A stretch of 64,000 nt of DNA from UBA6244 sp963676875 (lineage in GTDB: Bacteria; Bacteroidota; Bacteroidia; Bacteroidales; F082). Location: assembly GCA_963676875.1 (NCBI GenBank), contig OY781436.1:3472001-3536000 (forward strand). Direction: 5' to 3'. Positions within the stretch are counted from its first letter, which is position 1. The number at the start of each line of letters is the position of its first letter. A model generated the notes under the pieces. That model was not told the origin of the DNA. It saw only the letters and a list, made by a program, of their open reading frames with translations, and searched no databases. Of this stretch, positions 7,281 to 19,900 are shown piece after piece. Position numbers and translations under genes: made by a program.

Positions 7281-8708
7281 ATGACAGAAGTAATTAGAAA
7301 ATCATTGCGAGATTCAAAGGCTGCCAGATGGGGTGCTTTGGGAATTATCTCCATAACTATGTTTGCCGGTTATTTTTTGACCGACGTTATGTCGCCCTTA
7401 AAGCCGATGCTGGAATCAGAGTTTGGTTGGTCGAGTACCAATTACGGCATATTTACCAGTGCTTATGGATGGTTGAATGTGTTTTTGCTCATGCTCATTT
7501 TTGGAGGTATTATCCTTGATAAAATGGGTGTTCGGTTTACAGGTTTGATGGCATCCGGAATCATGGTGTTGGGTGCAGGTATTAAATTTTGGGCCATTTC
7601 TAACCCAACCTTGCCCACAGAAACCATCATGGGAATTCACAGTCAGGTGTTTTTTGCTTCTGTCGGTTTTGCCATTTTTGGGGTAGGTGTTGAAATTGCG
7701 GGGATTACCGTTTCAAAGATTATCGTAAAGTGGTTTAAAGGTTACGAAATGGCATTGGCCATGGGTATGCAAATGGCGGTTGCCCGTATGGGAACCCTCC
7801 TTGCCATGGCTGCTCCCGTATTTTTGGCCGAATTTTTTGCCAGTACCCATACAGTGGTATCGGGTGGCTCGCTTACCGAAAAAATGTCGCCTAGCATCGC
7901 CGCTCCCATTGCCTTTGCTTTCATTCTTCTTTGTATTGGTTTTATTGCCTTCTTTATCTATGTTTCCATGGATAAGAAACTGGATAAATCTGTTGCCGAA
8001 TCCGGTGAAGTAAACGAAGAAGAACCATTCAAATTCAGTGATATTGGAACCATCGTTTCTAACAAAGGTTTCTGGTTGATTGCTATTATGTGTGTGTTGT
8101 TTTATTCTTCCGTATTCCCCTTTATTAAGTATGCTTCCGACCTGATGGTAAATAAATATGGTGTTGATCAAAGTCTGGCAGGTCTGATTCCAAGCTTACT
8201 GCCTTTGGGAACCTTGTTTTTGACTCCATTCTTCGGTAATATATACGACAAAAAGGGAAAAGGTGCTACCATTATGATCATTGGTGCCGGCATCATTGTA
8301 TTTGTTCATGCCATTTTCTCCCTACCCGTATTTAACTATTGGATGGTTGCTGTGGTTTTGGTTGTATTGTTGGGCGTGGCATTGTCGCTTGTTCCTTCAG
8401 CCATGTGGCCTTCCGTACCAAAGATTATTCCTGAAAATCAATTGGGAACAGCTTTCTCATTGATCTTCTGGATTCAAAACTGGGGTTTGATGGGCATTCC
8501 TGCATTGATCGGTTATGTGTTAGATCAATCCAATCCCGGTGTTGCGCTGGCAAAAGCCAATGGAACCGAAATACCTCTTTACGATTACACCAACCCCATG
8601 CTGATTTTTACCGGTTTGGGCGTATTGGCAGTGTTGGTAGGTTTTATGCTGAAAGCAGAAGACAAGAAAAAAGGATACGGACTTGAACTTCCGAATATCC
8701 AGAAATAA
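7281..8708 (+). CDS. Major facilitator superfamily transporter
   Basis: This is a 475-residue carrier with about twelve hydrophobic helices and the MFS loop motif between TM2 and TM3 (GGIILDKMGVRFTG). A large central loop after helix 6 contains an acidic stretch (VAESGEVNEEEPFKFSDIG) before the second half, and a Gly/Pro-rich second half starts near IYDKKGKGATI. Overall it resembles the oxalate/formate or nitrate-type MFS carriers, but the substrate cannot be read from the sequence. It is followed after 19 bases by a dipeptidase gene; a co-transcribed peptide uptake-and-cleavage pair is possible (inference). The 176-base upstream gap contains TTGACA- and TATACT-like boxes but no clear TAnnTTTG. 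Confidence 0.8.
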   Translation: MTEVIRKSLRDSKAARWGALGIISITMFAGYFLTDVMSPLKPMLESEFGWSSTNYGIFTSAYGWLNVFLLMLIFGGIILDKMGVRFTGLMASGIMVLGAGIKFWAISNPTLPTETIMGIHSQVFFASVGFAIFGVGVEIAGITVSKIIVKWFKGYEMALAMGMQMAVARMGTLLAMAAPVFLAEFFASTHTVVSGGSLTEKMSPSIAAPIAFAFILLCIGFIAFFIYVSMDKKLDKSVAESGEVNEEEPFKFSDIGTIVSNKGFWLIAIMCVLFYSSVFPFIKYASDLMVNKYGVDQSLAGLIPSLLPLGTLFLTPFFGNIYDKKGKGATIMIIGAGIIVFVHAIFSLPVFNYWMVAVVLVVLLGVALSLVPSAMWPSVPKIIPENQLGTAFSLIFWIQNWGLMGIPALIGYVLDQSNPGVALAKANGTEIPLYDYTNPMLIFTGLGVLAVLVGFMLKAEDKKKGYGLELPNIQK

Positions 8709-8727
8709 ACTTTAAAAATAAACTATT

Positions 8728-10188
8728 ATGGCAAAAGATATTTTGACATTAAAACCCGAAAGTCTGTGGAAAAACTTCCATGCACTTACGGAAATACCCC
8801 GTCCATCGAAAAAAGAAGCACAAGTAATTGCTTTCTTGAAAAAATTTGGTGAAGACCTCGGTCTGGAAACCATCGTGGACAAAGTGGGTAATGTAATCAT
8901 AAAAAAACCTGCCACACCCGGTATGGAAGACCGCAAAGGAATTATCCTCCAAGGTCATATGGACATGGTTCCCCAAAAAAATTCAGATACCAAACACGAT
9001 TTTGAAAAAGACCCCATTGACGCCTATATTGACGGCGAATGGGTAACCGCCAGAGGAACAACCCTGGGTGCTGACAACGGTATGGGCGTGGCTGCAACCA
9101 TGGCAGTACTGGAAGCCACCGATCTGGTTCATGGACCAATTGAAGCACTTATTACCATGGACGAAGAAACCGGAATGACCGGTGCCGAAAACCTGGAAGC
9201 CGGCTTATTGGATGGTGATATCCTCATCAACCTCGATTCTGAAGACGAAGGCGAATTGTATATTGGTTGTGCGGGTGGTATCGACACTACAGGTACTTTT
9301 ACCTACACTCCGGTGAACCTTCCCGACGGTATGGCGGCCTATAAAATCAGTGTTAAAGGCCTTAAAGGCGGGCACTCAGGATTGGATATCAACCTGGGAC
9401 GCGGCAATGCCAACAAAATCATGAACGTGTTGCTGATGAAAGCTGCCGAAAAATACGGCGTTCGTTTGGCCGAAATCGACGGCGGAAGTCTGCGTAATGC
9501 CATCCCCCGCGAGTCTTTTGCTATCGTGGTAGTTGAAGAAGACAAAAAAGCCTCCTTCGAAACTTTTGTCAAGGAGTTTGAAGCGATTGCACAGGAAGAA
9601 TTTGAAGAAAATGATGGTGGTTTGATGATCATCGCCGAACCTGCCGACCTGCCTGAAAATCTGTTGGACGAAACCACCCAGGCCAACCTCTACAAAGCCG
9701 TGCTTGAATGCCCCAACGGCGTTATCAAGATGAGCGAAAGCGTTGAAGGTATCGTGGAAACCTCCACCAACCTGGCCATCGTGAAGTCGGGTAACGGAAA
9801 AATTGAAATCTCTACCCTCCAACGCAGTCTGGTAGATGCCGACAAAGACGAATTGGGTGCCACCATTCGCAAGGTGTTTGAAGGCGCCGGTGGAACTGCA
9901 GTCAGTTCAGGTTCCTATCCGGGCTGGAAACCAAATCCGGATTCAGCCATCCTGAAAGAAATGAAAGAGGTATATAACAACCGTTTTGGTAAAGTGCCGG
10001 AAGTGAAGGTGATACATGCAGGTTTGGAATGTGGGATTTTGGGAGCTACCTATCCCCATTGGGATATGATTTCCTTCGGACCTACCATTCGCAACCCCCA
10101 TTCACCCGACGAAAAAGTAAATATTGCTACGGTGGACTTGTTTTGGGAATTTTTGCTCGAAACATTAAAACATGCACCAAAGAAGTAA
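8728..10188 (+). CDS. pepD: Aminoacyl-histidine dipeptidase (M20 peptidase)
   Basis: This is a 486-residue cytosolic M20 metallopeptidase that hydrolyses dipeptides such as Xaa-His. The metal-site residues are visible: His77 and Asp79 in QGHMDMV, Asp116 in GADNGMG, the catalytic/metal pair Glu146-Glu147 in MDEETGMTG, Asp170 in INLDSED, and a late His in IRNPHSPDE. The lid (dimerisation) domain lies between about residues 205 and 390 (start GLKGGHSGLDI). Length matches PepD. It is 19 bases downstream of the MFS gene and is followed by a strong terminator at 10213, which closes the operon. It is intact. Confidence 0.93.
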   Translation: MAKDILTLKPESLWKNFHALTEIPRPSKKEAQVIAFLKKFGEDLGLETIVDKVGNVIIKKPATPGMEDRKGIILQGHMDMVPQKNSDTKHDFEKDPIDAYIDGEWVTARGTTLGADNGMGVAATMAVLEATDLVHGPIEALITMDEETGMTGAENLEAGLLDGDILINLDSEDEGELYIGCAGGIDTTGTFTYTPVNLPDGMAAYKISVKGLKGGHSGLDINLGRGNANKIMNVLLMKAAEKYGVRLAEIDGGSLRNAIPRESFAIVVVEEDKKASFETFVKEFEAIAQEEFEENDGGLMIIAEPADLPENLLDETTQANLYKAVLECPNGVIKMSESVEGIVETSTNLAIVKSGNGKIEISTLQRSLVDADKDELGATIRKVFEGAGGTAVSSGSYPGWKPNPDSAILKEMKEVYNNRFGKVPEVKVIHAGLECGILGATYPHWDMISFGPTIRNPHSPDEKVNIATVDLFWEFLLETLKHAPKK

Positions 10189-10212
10189 TAATTTTTTCAT
10201 TTTAATTGTAGG

Positions 10213-10245
10213 AGAGGGGAGCCTAAGGTTCCCCTCTGTTTTTTA
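10213..10245 (+). terminator. Rho-independent terminator after pepD
   Basis: The stem AGAGGGGA (10213-10220) pairs with TCCCCTCT (10230-10237), with a short loop that can extend pairing, and is followed by a T-run. It sits 25 bases after the pepD stop. Confidence 0.85.
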
Positions 10246-10307
10246 ACACTTTGAAACAGAGCGTAAAAAAGGGCGTGCAGAAATTTCGATTTTTTTTGTT
10301 GAAACCA

Positions 10308-10338
10308 TTTTGTATTAAATAAAATAACCCTATTTTTG
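10308..10338 (+). promoter_or_regulatory. Bacteroidota-type promoter of rpmH
   Basis: A -33-like TTTTG (10308-10312) and a perfect -7 box TATTTTTG (10331-10338, TAnnTTTG) are separated by 18 bases. Transcription would start near 10344, about 20 bases before the rpmH start. Confidence 0.75.
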
Positions 10339-10362
10339 CACTCCGAAAAAACATAGAAAGAG

Positions 10363-10518
10363 ATGACTAAAAGAACGTTTCAACCATCGCAAAGAAAAAG
10401 AAGGAATAAACACGGTTTCCGTGAAAGAATGGCATCTGTTAACGGCCGGAAGGTTCTTAAAAGAAGAAGAGCAAGAGGTAGAAAGAAACTCAGCGTTTCC
10501 GACGAGTCGCGTAAATAA
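10363..10518 (+). CDS. rpmH: 50S ribosomal protein L34
   Basis: This is a 51-residue, very basic ribosomal protein of the large subunit. The diagnostic L34 start MTKRTFQPSQRKRRNKHGF and the RMASVNGRKVLKRRRARGRKKL core are unmistakable. A Bacteroidota promoter precedes it and a terminator follows 36 bases after the stop, so it is monocistronic. The usual neighbours rnpA and yidC are not present on either side; the next genes are pepD and a giant PKD protein. It is complete and has normal length for Bacteroidota L34. Confidence 0.97.
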   Translation: MTKRTFQPSQRKRRNKHGFRERMASVNGRKVLKRRRARGRKKLSVSDESRK

Positions 10519-10554
10519 CAGATTCTTTCTGTAAAATCCTGAAAACATAAAATC

Positions 10555-10585
10555 GGGAGGTATGTATGACATGCCTCCCTTTTTA
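10555..10585 (+). terminator. Rho-independent terminator after rpmH
   Basis: The stem GGGAGGTATG (10555-10564) pairs with CATGCCTCCC (10570-10579), with one G-T type mismatch and a 5-base loop, followed by TTTTT. Confidence 0.85.
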
Positions 10586-10980
10586 GTTTGTTTTCGGTCC
10601 TTCCCGGGTTTCGGTTTTTTATATCTTCTCCATCCTTCATTTCCCGAAATGGGTTGTATCCTGTTTTTTTATTTGGCAAGCGAATATTCTTTACCAAAAC
10701 CCCATGCAACCCAATTTTGGTCGCTACGAAAGCCAAAGGTGGTCCACAACTGTTTTTTACTCGCAACCATTTGCCCTGAATATGTGTCCTATATCCCGGG
10801 TTGAAAAAATGGCAGCCATTGCAATTTGAAATGTCTATAAATATCAGGCAACCTATGGTGGTTTTGGTGTTATCACTATATTTGTATTCACGAGAATTCC
10901 TGATATTCTGCAATTTTACAGCCTCAGTAATTGAATTTCTGATGATTATTTATTGAAACACGATACCTCATTTCACATCG
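10586..10980. other. Long leader/intergenic region before giant PKD gene 1
   Basis: No gene was recognised in these 395 bases. A -7-like TATATTTG sits at 10877-10884 without a convincing -33 partner at the right spacing. If used, it would give a leader of roughly 90 bases for the PKD gene at 10981. Overlapping short reading frames on both strands lack any family features. Confidence 0.4.
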
Positions 10981-13900
10981 ATGAAAAAAATATTTTTGAT
11001 TTCCTTTCTATTAGCTTACACTTCTTTTCTTTTCGGGCAGTCGAGTATGTGCGAAACTTCCGACCCGTTTTGCACCAGCACTGTATATGACTTTCCTGCA
11101 GGAGTAAATTCGGGCCAAGCTCAACTGGGTCCGAATTATGGTTGTTTGGGCTCACAACCAAACCCGGCTTGGTACCATATGCGTATTGCCGTCGCGGGCA
11201 ACCTCCAGATAAAAATGTATTCCACACCCTCCAAAGATATCGACTTTATTTGCTGGGGGCCCTTTATGGATCCTCAGGCGCCATGTGATGGTCAACTCAC
11301 TGCCCCCAAAATTGTAGATTGTAGTTTTTTGCCGGATGCCATAGAATATTGCGATATTCCCAATGCACAAGTGGGGGAGTACTATATTTTATTGATTACC
11401 AATTACTCCAATGATCCGTGTAATATCACTTTTGAATTGTCCTCGGGTACCGGAGAAACTGACTGTGATATTGTTCCTCCGCAGGTAAGCAACAATGGTC
11501 CGCTATGCGTGGGCGAAACCCTCGAGTTGTACGCCACCGATGCCACCGGAGCTACCTACGAATGGACAGGTCCCGCAGGTTTCTTTTCCACCCTTCAAAA
11601 CCCAACCCGACCCAACGTGGTGTTGGGATATGCCGGAGATTATCAGGTGGTGATTACCATCGACGGTGAAGTGAGCGATCCCGCCATCACAACAGTCGTT
11701 ATCAATCCCAATCCCAGTCCATCCTTTACTATCAATCCATTGACTGGAATATGTCTCAACGAAAATGTGAATTTTTCGGGCAGTAGCACGCAGACCATCA
11801 CCAACTGGAATTGGAGTTTTGGCGATGGTAACACAGGATCAGGTCAGAATGTGAGTCATGCCTACACCGTGCCCGGAAATCACGCGGTACAACTTACTGT
11901 AACCTCCTCCGAAAGTTGTACGGGAATAACCTCACAAGTGGTGCAAACCTTTTCTCCCCCGGTTGCGGATTTTACCATAAGTCCCGGTAATACGGCATGC
12001 GCAGACCAGGACATTACCTTTAGCGCATCACCGATTACCAATATTACAAGCTGGGTATGGAATTTTGGCGATGGGAATACCGCATCCGGTCAAACGGTTT
12101 CTCACCAGTATTCCTCCTTCGGAAATTTCGTTGTTACCTTAACCGTTACCAATAACCATACGTGCACGGATGTGGTAACGCACAACATCACCATTTCACA
12201 GGCGCCTACCATCGATTTTACCATTAACCCCGGCAACTCTTTTTGTTCCGATCAGGAAATGTCCGTGACCGGTTCTTCCGACGCACCCATAGCCTCATGG
12301 ACTTGGGATTTTGGCGATAGTAATATTGGCTTTGGCCAAACGGCAACGCATACATACAGCACCTTTGGGTTCAAAACCGTCACTATGTTGGTAAATACGG
12401 TTGACAATTGCTCTGCCAATACCAGTCATCAGGTGGAGGTGTTCGAAACTCCGGTGGCTTCGATGTTGATCAGTGTCAACGACATCAGTTGTTTGGGCGA
12501 TCCCATTGATTTTACGGGAAATGCTAATGGTAACATCACCGACTGGAATTGGGATTTTGGAGATGGAAATACGGATGCGGGTCAAAATGTGTCCCATCAG
12601 TACCTCCTGCCTGGTATCTACACCGTTCAACTTGAGGTAATCACCGACGACTTGTGTAGCGACATCATCCAACACACCTTAACCATCAATCAAACGCCCA
12701 CCATCGATTTTGGGATAAGTCCGGGCAATGTTTTTTGTTCGGATGAAGAAATGACCCTTGCCGGAACTGCGGATATACCAATTAGCAGCTGGGTTTGGGA
12801 TTATGGCGATGGCAACACAGATATGGGCCAAAATGTGAATTATACGTACAATTCGTTTGGACTGAAGACCATCGCACTCACGGCCACAAGCGATGAAAAT
12901 TGTCCTGCCACCATCACCCATCAGGTAGAAATATTTGAAGCGCCCGATGCCACCATGAGTATCAGTGTGCCCGATATCAGTTGTTTGGGAGATGAAATCA
13001 CCTTTACGGGAAGTGCCAACACCAACATTACCGACTGGATTTGGGATTTTGGTGACCTGACCACTGCCAATGGAGAGATGGTAACCCACACCTACGGAGT
13101 TCCGGGAGATTACGACGTGACCCTGATCGTGGTAAATGATAACAATTGTAACGATACCCTGGTTCATCATTTGTTGGTGAGCGACCTTCCTGCGGCCGAT
13201 TTCGCTGTGTTACCCAACGACACCATCTGTTTGGGCGAGTTGCTCACTTTGGAGGCTTCAGGAACCTCTGATATTGTGGATTGGCAATGGGATTTTGGCG
13301 ATGGTGAGGCCGGAACCAATGCCATCACTACCCATGAATTTCAAAGTGCAGGGAATTTTCTGATAACCTCCACTTATACCAATAATAACGGGTGTGCCGT
13401 ATCTACCACCCACGACCAGGTGGTGGTAGATATGTCGGGACTCGATTATAATTTGAATCCGCCTGTTGGTTGTCAGGATTTTCAGGTTAGTTTCGATGGG
13501 ATTGGCGATGCTGATTTTACCGGTTGGGATTGGGATTATGGCGATGGTAGCATGGGAACAGGGAAAAATACGGTTCATACCTACACCGCACCGGGAAATT
13601 ATAATGTTACCTTAAACCTTTGTGTGGAGCAAGTGGTAAAGCCAATAACTATCAACGGAACCTGTCTGGCTGATGCAGGTCCTGATCGTGTTACCTGTGA
13701 GGATGTTCCTTTCACACTCATCGATGCAGATGCTGCCAACTACAGTTCCCTCCTGTGGACACACAACAGCACACAGGGAGGATCGCTGATAAATGAAACC
13801 ACGGCAAATCCCACCTATGTTCCCGGACCTGATGAAATAGCTTTTGTTACACTTACGTTGCATGCAACTGCACTGTCACCCTGTACCGACCAAACCGACG

Positions 13901-16900
13901 TGATGGTGTTGGAAGTACGCGAGGGATCCTATGCCGACGCCGGTACCGATGAACAAGCATGCGTGGGTTTACCTTTCGATTTTGCCAATAGTTTGGTGCC
14001 ACCTGTAGAACAGAATGGAGATATTATCAATTGGACCAAAGTCGATCCGACGATAGATCCGGCGGGATATTTCCTTGATTCGCACGTTGAACGACCCGTG
14101 TATATGGTGGGGGATTTCGACCCCAACATTACTTATCCTATTGATATCGAATTCAGTATGGAAGTCCTAAGCGCGATCCGCTGCCGCGAGAGCGACAACA
14201 TGATCCTCACCATCGAGGACTACCAACCCGGCGCCCCCCTCACCCCCGACCAAACCATTTGCTACAACATCGTCCCTGCCCAGATGGAAGTAAGTGCCCC
14301 CACGGGCGGTGTAGGCACCTACAGCTACCAATGGCAAAGCTCCACCGACAATGTCACCTTCACCGACATCCCCGGAGCCACGGCCCTGACCTACCTGAGT
14401 CCCACCTCCTTATTACAGACCACTTACTTCAAAAACATACAAAGCTGCGATTGCGGCAGCAAAGAAACCCCGGTAATCACGGTCAACGTGTGGGATGAAT
14501 TTTTGGCCGGCGCCCCCGCCCCCGATGAAGGCATCTGCTTTAGCAACCAACCCCAGCTGCTGGTGGCCGACCCCCCCACAGGCGGCGATGGCACCTACCT
14601 CTACCAGTGGCAAAGCTCCACCGACAACATCACCTTTAGCGACATCCCCGGAGCCACCACCCTGAGCTACCAACCCCCTTTACTCACCCAAACCACCTAT
14701 TACAGGTTGCGACAGACCAATACCTGTGCACTTGTATTCACCCCCACCACCACCATCAGCGTGCTGGATGAGTTCATCCCCGGCGCCGTGAGTGCCGACC
14801 AGCTCATCTGCTACAACACCCAGCCCACCCCCGTGAGTGCCGATCCCCCCACCGGCGGTGATGGCAACTACACCTACCAGTGGCAAAGCTCCACGGACGA
14901 TATCACCTACACCGATATTGCGGGCGCCACCAACCTGAGCTACCAACCCGGCCTGCTGACCACCCCCACCTACTACCACCTGAACCAGGTATGCATCTGT
15001 GGCACCGTGACCACCGCCACGATATTCGTGGATGTGCATCCCGACTACAACGTGGGCAGCATCAGTGGCGATCAGACCATCTGCTACAATACCGTCCCCA
15101 CGGCAATTTTGGGAACCGCCCCCACGGGAGGCGATGGCACCTACACTTACCAATGGCAGAGTTCCACCAACAACGTCACCTTTTTGGATATACCCGGCGC
15201 CACCCAAATCGACTACCAAAGCGGAGCCTTGACCACCACCACCTACTTCAGACAAGTACAAAGCAGTGGATCAGGCTGTGGAATAGAAAACACCAATACG
15301 GTGACCGTAACCGTTTACAACGAATTCTTACCAGGAAACGCCACCGGCAACCAAACCATTTGCTTTAACACCATTCCCACCCTGCCCCTGCACGGCACCG
15401 TACCCACGGGCGCAGACGGCATCTACAGCTACCAGTGGGAAAAATCACAGGCAGGCGGACCCTATACCCCCATCGGAGGCGCCACATCACTGGATTACAG
15501 CGAGCCCAACGCCCTGCAAACCACCACCAACTACCGCCTGATGCAAACATCCGGATGCGGCAGCATCTACACCAACATCGTCACCATCACGGTAAACGAT
15601 CCCCCCAACGTGGTGGCCGTATCCAATATCAGCTCCGTGTGTGTGAACAACGAAGTCACCTTTAGTGGATTCAGCACCGACAACGTCACCTGGATGTGGG
15701 ACTTTGGCGATGGCACCACCAGCACCGACCAAAACCCACCCCCACATACCTACACGATTTTTGGAAACTACCTGGTGACCCTCACCGTCACCGATGTGAT
15801 TGGCTGCAGCAACGCCGACACCCTGATGATCGACGTGGTAGAACCCCCCATAGTTGATTTCAGCTATGCCATAGACACCTGTCAGAAGATCATCTTCACC
15901 GATGAGAGCATCGCCCCCGCGGGCTACTTTTTGGTAGACTGGTACTGGGAACTGGGCGATGGCACCACCGATTCAGGCCCCACGTTCAGACACCAATACC
16001 CAGCAGGAGGTGTTTACACGGTCACTTTAACTGTCACCAGTGAAAAAGACGGAGATTTCTGTACCAACAGCACCTCCCTGCCCGTAATCGTCCCCAACAC
16101 CCCCACCATCTACTACACCTGGGATCCCGAGCCCACCTGTTTGATGGACACCACCTTCTTCTACGGCGCCTCGGGCACCCCCATCACCGACTGGTACTGG
16201 AACTTCGACGACGGCCACGACACCACCGGACAATATGCCGGCCACGTGTTCGACAACCCCGGAACTTATGACGTGATTCTCTACATCACCGACACCAACC
16301 TGTGCCAGAATAGCCTAAGCCAACAAGTCACCATCAACCCCATCCCACAGGTGAGCATGCAAATCTTCGATTCCCCCACCTGCGCCCAGAGCATGACTAC
16401 TTTCCAAGGCACCGCCGACACAGGCATTGAATTCTGGTATTGGGACTTTGGCGATGGCGGCATTAGCGAAGACCAAAACCCCGTTCACAGCTACACCAAT
16501 GGCGGAACGTACACGGTCACCTTAACCGCCACCGACTCGGCAGGCTGCTCCGCCACTGCCACCGGAGAGATCATCGTGGTACCCACCCCCACAGCCGACT
16601 TTAGCTATAGCATGAGCGGCTGCAACCTGTTTGCCTTTACCGACAACAGCACCACCCCCGCAGGCTATCAGGAATACAGCTGGCACTGGGACTTTGGCGA
16701 TGGCTTTACCTCCGACGTCCCCGATCCCGTACACACCTATGCCACGGGCGGCTTTTTCGATGTCAAACTGGTGTTCACCAGCGATAGCCTGGGCTACCAA
16801 TGCAGCGACAGCATCACCAAAACCGTGCAAGCCCCCAACACCCCCGGAGCCACCTTCACCTGGGCACCCAACCCCGCACAGGCAGGCGACAACATTGGCT

Positions 16901-19900
16901 TTTTTGCCACCAGCGGCAGCACCATCACCAACTGGGCATGGGACTTTGCCGATGGCGGCACCGCCACGGGACAAAATGCAACCCACACCTACACCAACCC
17001 CGGCGACTACGACGTGAGCTTAACCGTCACCGATGTGAGCGGCTGCACCTTTGAGACCGTGATACAAGTAAATGTGGGAGGCCTGCCCCCTGTTGACTTT
17101 AGCTGGGACAACTCCTGTGAAAACACCCCCATCCAGTTCACCACCGATGCCACCGTAACCGATGTGGGTGCCGTGGCTATCTACGACTGGGACTTTGGCG
17201 ATGGCACAGGCAGCAACAACCAGGATCCCCTGCACACCTACCTCAACGCGAACATGTACAATGTCACCCTCACCATCATCGACACCCTGGGATATACCAA
17301 CAGCGTTACCCACCAGGTAGAAGTGATGCCCGAGCCCATCAGCATGTTTTCTATCAGCAGTCCCAACTGCGAGAACTCAGAAACCTACTTTGAAGACTAC
17401 AGCATTGCCCTGAGCGGCTATCTCACCACCTGGGAGTGGGACTTTGGCGATGGCAATACAGCAACCATCAACTTCCCCGACGATCCCGATGTAAGCCACA
17501 TTTACCCCAGTACAGGCACCTACACCGCCATGCTAACGGTCACCACCAGCGATGGCTGTCAGGCCACTAGCACACAAGAGGTCACCATCACCCCATCACC
17601 CATTGCCCAGATCGACTACGATGCGGGCTGCATGAGCGGACCCATCAGCTTCCACGATGTGAGCAGTGAAAACGGCGCCGGCACCATCATCGCAAGGCAG
17701 TGGAACTTTGGCGACCCCGCCAGTGGATCTTCCAACCAGAGCACCCAGAGCGATCCCACCCACTTGTTCAGCGGTCCGGGCACCTATGAAGTCACCCTAA
17801 GCATCACCTCCCAAAGCGGCTGCACGGATGCCGACACCATGGAGATCACCATCACCGATGCCCCCGAGGTGGACTTTACTTTCACCCCCGCCTGCATGCA
17901 CGAACCGGTAAGCTTTACCATCACCGACCTAACCAATTTGGATCAATACTTTTGGGACTTTGGCGATGGCCACACCAGCCAGCAGCCCGATCCCGAAAAC
18001 ACCTACGACAGCCCCGGCGACTACCAGGTAACCCTGACCGTACAAACCACCGATGGCTGCACGGCCACCCAAACCCAAACGGTAACGGTGAACCCCCTGC
18101 CACAGGCTAGCTTTGAGTACAGTGAGCCCACCTGCGTAGGCGATACCATCTTCTTCTTAAACCTAAGCAACAGCCCCAATGGCGCCATTGTAAAATGGGA
18201 ATGGGACTTTGGCGATGGCAATACCGAAACCATCCTGGCACCCAATGGCGGCAACACCAGCCACGTGTATGCCAACGACCAAAGCTACGATGTCACCCTG
18301 ACCGTTACCGACTCCGACAGCTGTCAGAATACAGTAACCAGAACAGTGATCTCCGTAGCCAGTCCCGTGGCAGAGTTCAACTGGGAAGACGCCTGCTTTG
18401 GCCAGCCCACCCAGTTTTACGATCTGACCAACAACACCCCCGACATTGGCAGTTGGTACTGGGACTTTGGCGACCCCCTCTCGGGCAACACCAACACCAG
18501 CACCTACCAAAACCCCACCCACGTGTTCAGTAGTCCGGGCGATTACACCGTCACCCTGATTGTGACCAACACCCAGGGCTGCGACGACACCATCACCCAC
18601 GATCTGAGCGTAAGCGACGCCCCCGATGTAAGCTTTACCATGAGCAGCGACACCCTGTGTGCCAACACCCGGGTAAGCTTTGCAGGCACCTCCACCGCAC
18701 AGATCAGCACCTGGTACTGGGACTTTGGCGATGGCGGCTATGCCCTGACACAAAATGCCGACTACCTGTACAACGCCCCCGGCAGCTACACGGTAACACT
18801 TACAGTCACCGACCTGGCAGGCTGTGAGGCCTCCACCAGTCAGCAGATCGTGGTCAAAGACCCACCCCTGGCCAACTTCAGCTACCGGAATGCCTGTTTG
18901 GGCGACACGACCTACTTCACCGATGAAAGCTACAGTCAGCTGGGCTACATTGCCGGCTGGGAATGGGATTTGGGCGATGGAACTACCGCCAATATCCAAA
19001 ACCCCACCCACCTGTACGCCACCAACGACGACTTCCAGGTAACCCTTATCGCCACGGACAACTACGGCTGTGCCGACACCATCCGCCAATGGGTGAAGGT
19101 ACGAACCCGCCCCATCGCAAAAATTGAAAGCTTTGTCCAGGTATGCGACCCCGCAGGACAAGTTTACTTCTTTGATGGCAGCGAGCCCGGAGCCGATGGC
19201 AACCCGATACAAACCTGGGAATGGAATTTAAATGAAGGCTATTACAGCACAGAAATCGATCCCGAGTACATCTACGACATCACCGACACCTGTTACCAGG
19301 TAACCCTAAAAGTCACCGATGACAACGCATGTTACTCCACCGACACGGTGGAAGTCTGCGTGTTTGGACAATTGGAAGTAGAAATCACCGCCGATCAGGT
19401 TTGTTTGACACAGCCAACGACCTTTTACGCGAACTACCTGCCCGAGAACGACAGCGTGGCCAGCTACAGCTGGAACTTCCACGATGGCACCCCACAGATC
19501 ACCACCTACCACGACAGCATCCAACACACCTTTGCCAATCCCGGGCTTTACAATGTAGAGCTCATGGCCGTTGACACCAATGGCTGCACGGCATACGCCA
19601 GTCTGGAAATCACCATCGACAGCCTGCCCACCCCAAGATTTAGCTACGAGGCAGGTGCCTGTGATACCCCCATGCAGTTCACCGACGAATCACTACACGG
19701 AGGCAACTTTATTCAAACCTGGTTGTGGGACTTTGGCGATCCGCTAAGCACGGAGCCCAACACCAGCAATGAGCAGAACCCCACCCACCTGTATTCACCC
19801 AACGACAGCAGCTACCAGGTAAAACTCATTGTCACCAACTTTAACGGCTGCACCGACTCCATTACCCAAACGGTCTATACCAGGGCCTGTCTGATAGCCA

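Noticed and set aside
18163..19212. Long antisense reading frame (349 codons), also at 29017-30066
   Set aside because: It mirrors the C-rich codons of the PKD genes on the opposite strand, giving a Gly/Val-rich product without domains; both copies arise from the duplicated block.
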